Source: Laburnicola sp. R22_1
Lineage: Eukaryota > Ascomycota > Dothideomycetes > Pleosporales > Didymosphaeriaceae
Length of the DNA: 64,000 bases
Assembly (NCBI GenBank): GCA_014281115.1
Contig: JACONQ010000011.1
Coordinates: 1,984,001-2,048,000 of the forward strand
Direction of reading: 5' to 3'
In this document: in pieces, positions 35,621 through 44,562 of the stretch
Numbering within the stretch: the first letter of the stretch is position 1
Layout: each line of letters starts with the position of its first letter
Position numbers and translations under genes: made by a program
The notes under the pieces: model-generated
Database searches by the model: none
Told to the model about the DNA's origin: nothing
The model's input: the letters and a program-made list of their open reading frames with translations, nothing else

Positions 35621-35850
35621 GGCTGAGGTGGGTGGCGCTTCCTTTTCAACTGACGATGGGACATGTTGTAGTGTTCACCGGAGGTTGTCGCCTAACATGA
35701 TGCCGTGGTTCCGGATTAGGTTTAGACTAGTGGCAGCTGTGTGAACACCATGACAGCCCAGCAGTAGGCTGAACTCTCCGACATCTGAAACCATTCAGCC
35801 GAAATCTTCAACTAATCGATATTTTTCCATGCCTAAGCCAACTTGCTGTC
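35621..35850. promoter_or_regulatory. Shared divergent promoter of two pseudogenes
   Basis: 230 bp between the start codons of the DUF6594 gene and the kinase-like gene. The compact head-to-head layout suggests the two were once co-expressed. Confidence 0.4.
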
Positions 35851-36235
35851 ATGGAGACGAGTAGCGCTCTCTGGATCTTCTTCGACGGCACGAAGAGTGC
35901 CCATGATGCCCCTGATGGATCATCATGGGGAATCAACGCCGGTATCCTGAGTGGTTTGTACAATGCGAATTTGCCATGTCATCAAGAACTTGCAGTTACT
36001 GATCTTCTGGGTGAGGGGACGTCCTTCGCTGTGTACAATTGCGAGAGTATCGGCTCGCGTCGCGGCCTGGCCATCAAACAGCCTAAGCGCGAGAAAACAA
36101 GAAACGAAAATGACATTGCTAGAACCACGCTACGCGAAATACATACCATGGCTCATAAACCGCTTCGAGACGACGCCAACATTGTCCAAATAGTGGGATA
36201 CGTCTAGTTTCCGTTTGAGAGAGTCCCTACGCTTA

Positions 36236-36324
36236 AGCTCGGCTATATAGATTCCGCGCACATAGGGTTTCCGCGCATCCCACCCAAACACGCACCCCTC
36301 AGAAAACACGCGATATCTCCCAAC
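36236..36324 (+). repeat. Left terminal inverted repeat of second element
   Basis: 89 bp starting AGCTCGGCTATATAGATTCC. It differs from the right repeat at three sites. Confidence 0.9.
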
Positions 36325-36330
36325 GCTCTA

Positions 36331-37923
36331 TTACAATTGCCACGTAGTACACATAGACTGTAGAGTAGCTGCTGCTGTAGCTGCTGCTACTGTTTCTGCA
36401 GCTCTTTCTATAGTGGATCTACTCTGTTGAGCAGCTGAAGCCTCAGCTGCGCGCATAGCCTCTATGATAGTCTCTACTTCTGCAAAGCGTTGATTTGGGT
36501 CTATCTGAACGCGCTTTTGTGGCCGGTGAGAGCTAGCAGTCTGTAGATGATACTTAAGGCGTCTTTTCTCTGATTCTAGCCCTGCAGCTCTAGCATTCGC
36601 AGCTGCTAGTGCCTTACCTGCTTTTTGTAGGAGGAGCCGGGTCCTACAACCTAGGTTTTTGAGGCTCTGGACGTCGCGCTGCGCCAAGTAGAGATCCCGA
36701 GGGCCTTGAGGGGTAGAGAGGAAGCTCTGAGGCTGCTGCTGAGGCTGCTGCTGAGGCGTAGGCGTCGTGGGCCACTGAGAGACCTGCGACGAGCTAAGTA
36801 CGTGATTAATGTTGAATGGGTAGATACCAGCAGCCTGCTAACCAGCTCGAATCACACGCTCTGTGAAGCCTTCCTCCCTAGCTTGATAGTAGCAGGCAAT
36901 AAAGCGCTCCTTCTTAACGGGCGCGGCGTCGTCGAGCGATGCGAGCTCCTGGATCTGGCGTTGGTAACTAGACTTAATTACCGAGAAAGGAGCGAGATCA
37001 AGAGGCTGTAAGACGTGAGAGGAGTGCGCAGGTAGGTATAGGAGCTCGATTTGATGCTGTTTACAGAGCTAGAGGAACTTAATATCAATATGGCTGCTGT
37101 GGCCGTCGAGGATAAGGAGGCGGTACTGGCTATCACCTACAGCCGTCTCAGGGATGAATATGCGCTGTAGCCACTCAACGCCTATTGCTTTTGACGTCCA
37201 TCCATTCTTAGAGGTTGTATAGAGCCAGCTAGGTACGCAGGACGAGGGGAACTAGGTAGTCTGTAGGCTTTGGCCCTTAAAGATGACTGCGCAGCGTAGT
37301 TTCCGCCCTATCGCTGATACGCACTTAATTATAGAGACCCACTCGCGATTCTCTGGAGACCGAATGTAAGCCTTCTTTTTCTGGCTACTAGAGAGTACTC
37401 TAGTGTTTGTACATACTCCTAGAGCAAGCCCTGTCTTATCTATATTCCAGATATCCTTATTGCGTATATTTAGGCGCTTTCTAGTCCTCTTAAAGAGCTC
37501 TAGAAAGGCGCGCACCTGCTCTGGAGTCGCTGCCTTAGCTCTCTGAGCCTCTAGCTTTCTACTGACTACTGAGGCGACGCGTGGCTGGCGCCGGATGAAG
37601 TGTGAGAGCTAGAGCTTGCCAACAGGCTGATTGTCGCCGTTCATACGCAGGATTCGATTCGCTATTTCTCGAGCGCGAGCGTGTGAGGGAGGGCAAGCGC
37701 GCGCATCTTCTTCGAGGATCCACTCTACTAGGAAGTCTTCCTGTAGAGGAGTTAGCCGCTGCTGATGTTGACGGCTAATCGCGCTATTTGTTGTGCCGTT
37801 GATTCGATCGCGTAAAGTAGATGGAGGGATGCCGTACGCCTTTGCAGCTGCGCGCTGGCTAGTATAAAGGCCTGTAATAAAATCACTAATAGCTGATTGT
37901 ATAGCTGCCTCACGAGCGTCCAT
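36331..37923 (-). pseudogene. Pogo-like transposase with four TAG stops
   Basis: 531 codons in one frame without indels. TAG stops lie at 37606-37608, 37249-37251, 37069-37071 and 36838-36840. The N-terminus has an HTH motif (SQRAAAKAYGIPPSTLRDRI). The catalytic region reads WNIDKTG (Lys where Glu normally follows the first Asp), LLILDGHSSH and LQPLDLAPF (third Asp kept). The C-terminus is a long Ala/Arg-rich coiled coil rather than a zinc knuckle. All stops can be explained by CAG to TAG or TGG to TAG, as expected from RIP-like C to T change at CpA. Confidence 0.88.
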
Positions 37924-37936
37924 TTTGCCGAGCGTT

Positions 37937-38025
37937 GTTGAGAGATATCGCGTCTTTTCTGAGGGGTGCGTGTTTGGGTGGGGTGCGCGGAAACCCTATG
38001 TGCGCGGAATCTATATAGCCGAGCT
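37937..38025 (-). repeat. Right terminal inverted repeat of second element
   Basis: Partner of 36236-36324. It keeps CCGCGCACCCCACCC, where the left copy has one T for C. Confidence 0.9.
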
Positions 38026-38520
38026 TATTGTTGAGAGCGCCTTCTACGGTACCTTAGATAAATTCATTGCAACGCATCTCAATCTCTATATGCACGGCGA
38101 CAGGTGTGAACTATGTTGTTGTCTTTGTCGGGATGTCGCCCGCGCATTAGCGAGTCTTCACAGTGAGGGCATCATTTATGGTGATGTGAAACCTTAGAAT
38201 ATCCTCGTCATCTCTTCGCTAGGATTTGGCGACCCGGAGTTGGTTACAACTGCGCGCCTTACTAATTTTAGACATTCCAGTTTCTGTACTAAGAGGGAAG
38301 TTTGCACATTGTAGATTAGCACTCTGCTCTACAGCTTCCCAGAAGTTTTGGCTAGCTTTTATAGAGAAGACTCGTCCTATGTACTTATTAAAGATGACTA
38401 GCTAAAATGTGATGTTGGGAGCTTTGGTCTCACCGCTTGGTGCATCATTACCGCGCAGGTCAACTACTTCTAGGATGCCTGGTTGCTATCCTATCTTGAA
38501 GAGCCACCCTAAAGGATATC

Positions 38521-39132
38521 TTATTTGCTCTCTTAGCCCTAGAACTACGCCACCTCAGCTTCCACAAAGTCGGATGGGTACACAAGTCGCCCAAAAGCGA
38601 AAACATCGACTTCATCGTCTCGAATCCGGAACTTGACGGAGTAATCGACCTAAGTCATCCTTGGCTGTTCGTGTTTGAGTATTCGCGGCCGGAGGACGAC
38701 GGCACTGTGTTACGGACAGACTACTAGGTGGAAAACAACGCCTACAGACACCCAGACAGATGGGGAAAGCCACTCGTAAAGTTCAAAAAGGCGCACGATG
38801 TCTATTCCCTTGTAAGTATACCCTTAACTCTTCTCTATTTATCCTATGGACGAACACTAAAAGCAAACCAGGGCATCATCTTGAGCGAGCTGGGGTATTG
38901 GAAACCCGTCAAGGATTTCCCGGAGATGAAGAAAAGACATATCGACCCGGAAAAGGTTCAAAGAGACCTCATTGAGCGGTTGCGCAAAGATGGGCCTCAT
39001 ATCTGTGGGCAGAGCTTCTCTGATAGTGTCGTGGCTTGTATCCGGTTTAAAGAACTGGCTGAAGGGATGAGCGATTTTGATGCTCATGGTTTGTTTCGGT
39101 CCGAGGTCGTTGGTCGCCTGGCAGGTATCTGA
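38521..39132 (+). pseudogene. C-lobe of a second kinase-like (HeLo/NLR-associated type) gene
   Basis: Reads LALELRHLSFHKVGWVHK, then a segment up to LFVFEYSRPEDDGTVLRTDY, a TAG at 38726-38728, NNAYRHPDRWG and FKKAHDVYSL. A 60-bp intron (38812-38871) joins it to GIILSELGYWKP and a C-terminus ending at TGA 39130-39132. The YRHPDRWG...HDVYSLGIILxE pattern is characteristic of kinase-like C-terminal domains found in fungal HeLo-domain and related proteins. The 5' half is missing or not recognisable. The frame after the intron is intact for 87 codons. Confidence 0.6.
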
Positions 39133-39310
39133 TTGGCAAAGACGATATAAGCCACTTTTGCGGAGTGTATTGCCACCCCCACACCTTCCGAACCCGTAAC
39201 ATCCATCCTATTCCCCGCTCTAGGTACGTACGGTCCACCCCCACCATAACAAGAATTCGCAGCAAAAAAAGCCTACTCATTCCAATATTCCAAATACCGA
39301 TATATATTTG

Positions 39311-39835
39311 CTATCTACCATTCCTCATTCCGGGGGGTATCCTGCTCCACATTATCCAACAACAGACTGAAAATCTAGTAGTACAATTATCTAAAAACGA
39401 AAGAAAAAACCACATGATAAACTCCTTGTCTGGGAAGCCGGGCTGCCAGAGATGCCGTTGCTTGAGGGTACCAGACCCGCCCAGACCCCATGTGAAAGAA
39501 AGGTTGTCCATCCGTTTAACGATGCCTTCTATGCTGAAAAGATGCAAACCCATGATCCATGTCCCAGCAAACATAATTTCGTAAGAAAAGCCCCAATCGA
39601 TTAGAGAGTCCGTAAGAGAAAGTCGACTGCCGATGATAGAAACGCCGTGTGATGCATTGAGAACTAAGGAGTAGGCGCCGTAGCGATCGAAAGCGAGAGA
39701 TTGTGGACGCGAGCCGAGGCCCATGCCGATGAAGTTGGCCGCAGGATAGTGACTTGAGGGACCCTTAGACCTGACCAATTGCCGTCGCCCTGGAGTTGTA
39801 ACGATCGAGCGGTCATGGTCACACTATGATATGTC
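39311..39835 (-). other. Protein-like open frame, unknown
   Basis: The frame contains a coherent-looking stretch, MGLGSRPQSLAFDRYGAYSL, then a hydrophobic segment (GVSIIGSRLSLTDSLIDWGF) and YEIMFAGTWIMGLHLFS. From the ATG at 39724 it gives 137 codons. It may be an exon or fragment of a membrane protein. No upstream exon or start could be fixed and no family is recognised. Confidence 0.25.
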
Positions 39836-41101
39836 CACAGTGAATGGAAGCCTTCGTGAGTCAGTCATGTGCCCAACTTTGCCCACTTGAGCATGATCTC
39901 TAAACATACTGGTAGCGTTCAAAAGCTCAATTAGCCGCCATCGCGCGGCTGCATGTCGTCGGTGCGCATGGAGAACATTGCAGATGCAGGCCGGGGTGCG
40001 CCGCCGTCTCTGGGCTGCTTGTCGTCGGAGTAGTTGAGGTTGAGGGTGTTGACGTTCACTCGCATTGTGGGAGGTGATAGGGGTTTTAAGAAGTAGGGAT
40101 GGTTGTCTTAGATGTCGACTGTGGCTGGAGGCTGTTGTAGTTCGTGATTGAGCTGCAGGCGTATGGCAAGGTTGAAAGTTTGCGGGTGTGGCTGTCTCAG
40201 TGTGGACGAAGATACGTATAAGTATTCGAGTCCCAGAGGTCTGCCAGAAGGCGCCACACTTGAGAATGCCTCACAAACTCAGCAATCGCGGTGAAAAAGT
40301 AGCCTTCTTTCAGGCTATGACGCATATCTTCTGAATGTCCAGTGTTCACGTCCAACCTGAAGGAGAAAGACGAGCTCCGCCACAGCCCGACTGAGGCGAT
40401 ATCATTGGGCTGAACATCATTGAGAAGGCTACCACAGGCGGAAGCCCCCGTAGTGTGACTCGGGGACGCTTCCAGAGCGAGGGAACCGGGGTGGGAAGAA
40501 GGGTGACTCCTTTGGTTTACCGCTCCGAACCGGCTTGGAAACAGCCTCGAGGTCATTTGCGGTGCGAAGCCACGGCCAGGTGCCAAACAACACGAGCGAG
40601 GCCGAATCTGAGGCTGCCCTTACCACGGAGGCAAGGGATGTGGTAGGCTCGTGGCTCGTGAGTGGTGAACTAGAGTTCGCTGCCTAATAGGCTGAGGGGA
40701 GGGGTGTGACTACGCACAGCCGCAGTGGCCTGTGGGTCGCGGGCGCACTCAAGGCATCCCAGGCCGCAGCTCAGGCTACCGGATTATTGACCGGTGGGCA
40801 ATGTGCTGTTGGTGATAAGAAGCAGAAGAAGTCCCTCAAATGCGTTGTGTTTTCTTGCGGCCATGGGCGATGACTTCTTCACCGGAAGAAGCACAGCCCA
40901 CGAGTCCTCGGCCAAGCTTGCCAGCGCGCGCGCGGGTGCATCGTTGCAGTGTGTGCGCGTCTTCCACGGTTCCAACACCAGGCCGGGATGGATGGAGAAG
41001 GCTCAATTGAGCATCCAGCGGGCGGATGTCCGGGACCGGGCTGGGGATTCGAAGAAGTGTTGAAGTGTTGTCGTTCAGAGGGCTTGACTGCGCCTCAGCT
41101 G

Positions 41102-41523
41102 TCAGTGCTGCGTGTATCGTCGCGTGCGCCCTTGATCGCCAGAAGCAGCTAGCGTGTCGCGTATCGGATGAACGGAGCATCGACGCAACTCTTGACGTGA
41201 AAACGAGGTAAAGACGGGAAAACGTACCGTGGTTCGGCGGTCCGAGGGATTGCTGAGGTGGCAATGTGATGCGAGAAGAGGAGGCGGAGTGCGAGCCAGG
41301 ACGCTTGTCGGTCCAATTCCCAGGCGGGCAGTCGCGACGTTGGTTGTCAGCTATGTCGACAGGCCGGCTTGGTTCCTCTGTACACAACCGTCAGTCACCA
41401 CGACCATGTCTGATTCGTGACAAAGCACTCACAGAAGCCTTCACGGGGCTGAGTCTCCGAAGGAGGGGTTTTGGGCCGGTGTTCACCTGACGGAGCAATG
41501 GAGGGTATCGGATAGGCGGACAT
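41102..41523 (-). CDS. Candidate small gene, 3 exons, unknown
   Basis: Proposed minus-strand exons 41523-41433, 41350-41228 and 41148-41102 give 86 aa. The start MSAYPIPSIAPSGEHRPKTP lies about 130 bp downstream of a TATA-like TTTAAATAG. Introns of 82 and 79 bp begin with strong donors (GTGAGT, GTACGT), and the joined frame is open to TGA. The predicted product is hydrophilic, Pro/Ser/Arg-rich and not recognised. It rests on splice signals alone. Confidence 0.3.
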
Positions 41524-43449
41524 GTTGAACAGTTCCGAATGCGTGCTGAGGTACGTATAGATGTTGCGAGTTGATCCACAGGGAGTCTTCAAGCTGGATG
41601 TAGTCGCAGTATGCTTGACTTGAGAAGACACTTGCAAGCTCCAGCACCCGGCTCTATTTAAACCTGAAGAGGCTCCTGCGAGCTCTGAGGGCATACACGC
41701 TCCACCACCGTCCATGACAGCACGGGGCAACGCAGAGGCAAGAGGGCAATGACGGTACGTGGCCCTGGCCATTCCCCAGCTTGGAGCCCCAAGTGAAGCT
41801 ATCCCCCAAGACCACGGTGACTCAAAGGGGAAGTGACGAAACATACGCAGTCGTCCGGCGAGCATGCCCAATCACGCCGGATCGCGATGCTGCTTCATTT
41901 TTACCGTCTGAAACAGGCCACGGCGGCCGTGCTGACTTTCGCACTCGCGGCGACTCCACGATGGAGTTGCCCTGAAAGGTAGCGGCCGAAAGGGGCAAGG
42001 CGTCCTTGAGCCTCACGATTCCATAGGCCGATGCGGTGCGGCATCGCGGCACTCTTTCTCGCTGCCACACCTCCAAGCATCAACCACCCCGCGGCTCTTC
42101 TGGACACCTTCTGGCATCCGCGCGCCATCGGCCAGGGGACGGTGTGGACTGGCGACCCGCCGTGCGTTGGCGACGCAGCCTTACCTTCAGGTACGCCGCA
42201 CGCCCATGGCACGTCGCCATCTGTTTCGCTAGTAGTCGCCACGCAACATGTCCCACGCGGCTGTCAGTGGAGCTCCCGACTGTCTAGACGCAGGTACACA
42301 CATCCCGGACCCACCGTCGACCAGCTGGCCGCTGTCTCATCCCGTTAATGATGTCAAGCCGGAAGAGTGCCTTTGCTGCATCGACAGGGCAACAACAAAC
42401 TACATTTTGCGCCCTCTGGCGATTCCACACCGCTCCGTCCGACGCCCCCTTCTCTCCGTTGCCCATCTTCTAGCCTCGTACGCGAGGCAAAATACGGCTT
42501 GTTGCCTTTATCAGAGCGCCCTGCGAGTCGCCTCGTGTCGCCTGGACCGAGGCTTTTTCGACATGATCGTGGTATAGTCAACATGTGGTCGGCGACGTGC
42601 AGGTGCAGGTGGGCAAGGTCCCAAGCTTCAACGCCGTGCCCTGATCGAGACGGTTAAGATTACTCACTGTGGTCAACATGTTATCGACTGCCGTCTTGGT
42701 CCACTGTTCACTAAGACACGAGCACAAACCAGCGTCCCTGTCGGCGAATACATATGCAAAATATATGCCACGGATGCAACAACGTTGGGTTAAGGTTGGT
42801 ATGGACGTCGGCCCTCGTCTGCAGGTGTCTGAGCATATTGACAATGTAAGCTGCCGTCAGCGCCCCGTAATCTTGAAAGACCTTGTTGCCTTCTCGGAAA
42901 TCGACGGAGGAATGAATTTGATTGCGAGGCCCGGGGTAGAGTGCGCTAGCTCTACAAAGGTAGGCAAGCTTCATGTAGATCCCCCGGTGTAACCTGCAAG
43001 GCACCGAAATGCGGAGAAGGGGCAAGCAACATTTTGAAGTTCGAACATTTCTGAATGCACTCGCTGCGTCCCACACAGCGTTGTCTCGTCCGAATTATGG
43101 GCGTGCGGAGGGCATGCTCATCGTGGGCGGCGCCAGGCCAGCCGTAATTCGCCCTTGCTAATGTAGAGAGTTCTGCTGGAGGCGCTCTAGAGTCTATAGA
43201 AGGCAGGGGAGTCGCCTCCAACCCAATCACGGCATGTGGGAGGCACGCCCGTAGCGATCCACTACTGGGTGCCGGCCGGCCTGCAGCTTCGATCGGCTCA
43301 TCAAATAATAATCAAATAATAAAAAGGATGGTTCCCCTCTGCGCAAAGCTGTTTGCATCCATCTGTTCTCCCTCTCCCTAGCCTCGTTGCACGTACGACT
43401 CCTCAAAGGCATCGACAAATACACATCTTTTCCTAAACAATCAATCGCA

Positions 43450-44070
43450 ATGCGTTTCTCCATCGTCGCCGTTCTTGCTACGCTCAGCTCGCTAGCTGTT
43501 GCACAAGACGTTCTGGGCTCCTTGCCAAAGTGTGGCGTGAGTCTTGCTTGCTTGCCTGTCTGTTTCTCATCCATTGCTAAAACTAGAATAGCAAGACTGT
43601 TTCGGCAACAAGCTGGGCAATTGCGCACAGCTTGACTTCGCATGCGTCTGTGGCAACGTGAACCTCATCAGCGAGCTGTCTTGTTGCGTCGCTACGACGT
43701 GTTCCCAGCAGGATCAAGACTGTGAGTGGGACAGCTCCCGACAATGGCTTCGACAGGCTGACACAGTGATGCAGCCATCATTACGCTTGCAAGCAGTCTT
43801 TGCAAAGCCTACGGCGTCGACGTCCCAACGCAGGCTTCGTGCGCTTCTGGCGCGTCGTCGGCGCCCGCATCTACCGCATCCTCGAGCGCTTCAGGTTCAG
43901 CTTCCGCTTCGGGCTCGGGCGCGTCCACCACTCCAGCTCCTTCGGAAACATCAGCTAGCGGGAGCGCAGCGGCTGCCAGCGAAAGCACGGAGGCTCCTGG
44001 GGCAGCTGCAACTGCAGGCGCTGGGTTGGGATTGGCAATGGGCTTGGCTGGACTGCTCGTCGCCTTGTAG
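43450..44070 (+). CDS. GPI-anchored CFEM-domain protein, 3 exons
   Basis: Exons 43450-43536, 43592-43721 and 43775-44070 give 170 aa. Introns are 55 and 53 bp. The signal peptide MRFSIVAVLATLSSLAVA is followed by a CFEM domain with the cysteine pattern KCG, QDC, GNC, FACVC, SCC, TTC and SLC over about residues 19-95. A Ser/Ala/Gly/Thr-rich stalk and a hydrophobic C-terminus (LGLAMGLAGLLVAL) indicate a GPI anchor. CFEM proteins sit at the fungal cell surface; some bind haem iron or act at host interfaces. The domain Asp needed for haem coordination cannot be confirmed without alignment. Confidence 0.9.
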
Positions 44071-44562
44071 TGGAACAAATTGCTCTGTGTTGGGGAACTG
44101 GATAAATACGCCCCCGGAGGCATTGATTGTGCATATAGCAACGCAAATGTATCGGAATGTTGAGTAGACTGTGTAGTTATGGGTTCGTGGTTAGCTAGCT
44201 GGCGACTTGGAGACAGCCCTGGAGGTCTTCTCTCCCTGCAACGACGTCTGCCAGGTCGGGATGTTGCGAAAATACCATCGATGACGTCTGAAACTATCGC
44301 GCGTACCGTCTGGGACAATTGATGAGCCTGCGAAGAGAAATTCGCCGTCGGCATTCAAGTGCGGTGTTAGTGAAAGAGTCGACGCTTAGGGCACCTGCAC
44401 GCAACGGCGCCTTCTCCGCTCCAGCCTCCAGGGCTCGCCAACGGTCATGCTCCTCCGAACACACAACACTCGCACCTCGGTCGCGCCTGCCCCGGAGATG
44501 GCCCTCTGCATTGGAAGCAACCTGGAATAAATCAACACCACTGCACACGCGCATCCCACCCC
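44071..44562. other. Intergenic region between CFEM and RCY1
   Basis: 492 bp, no gene seen. It holds the CFEM 3' flank and the RCY1 promoter. Confidence 0.5.

Larger units (their letters stand above)
36236..38025 (-). mobile_element. Second pogo-like transposon, inserted in the kinase gene
   Basis: A 1790-bp element with 89-bp terminal inverted repeats (36236-36324 and 37937-38025, three mismatches) and TA duplications at 36234-36235 and 38026-38027. The transposase runs on the minus strand, opposite to the host pseudogene. The TIR shares CCGCGCA repeats and CCCACC with the element at 27.9 kb, but the transposase differs. Confidence 0.92.
35851..38520 (+). pseudogene. Protein-kinase-like gene split by a transposon
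   Basis: The N-lobe (35851-36235) has a Gly-rich loop LLGEGTSFAVYN, the AIK lysine (LAIKQPK) and NIVQIVGYV. Then come TAG at 36205-36207 and a transposon insertion at 36236-38025. Removing the element with one TA restores reading into IVESAFYGTL and ARALASLHSEG. Later landmarks are IIYGDVKP, then TAG where Gln or Ser is usual, and TNFRHSS where active kinases have DFG. A final DVGSFGLTAWCII corresponds to DVWSFGL. Further stops follow. The substitutions are mainly C to T or G to A. The kinase would be inactive even without the insertion. The family resembles kinase-like genes of fungal accessory and incompatibility loci, though that link is inferred. Confidence 0.7.
39133..43449. other. 4.3-kb region without a confident gene
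   Basis: GC content looks ordinary. Many overlapping open frames exist on both strands, but most start at non-ATG codons and have Arg/Ser/Pro-rich shadow composition. Only two weak candidates are listed separately (39311-39835 and 41102-41523, both minus). The last 150 bp, with an AT-rich AATAATAAAAAGG motif near 43315, is the likely promoter of the CFEM gene. Confidence 0.45.

Noticed and set aside
40836..41387. 183-codon minus-strand open frame
   Set aside because: Starts at a non-ATG codon and overlaps the better spliced candidate at 41102-41523, with Ser/Arg-rich shadow composition.
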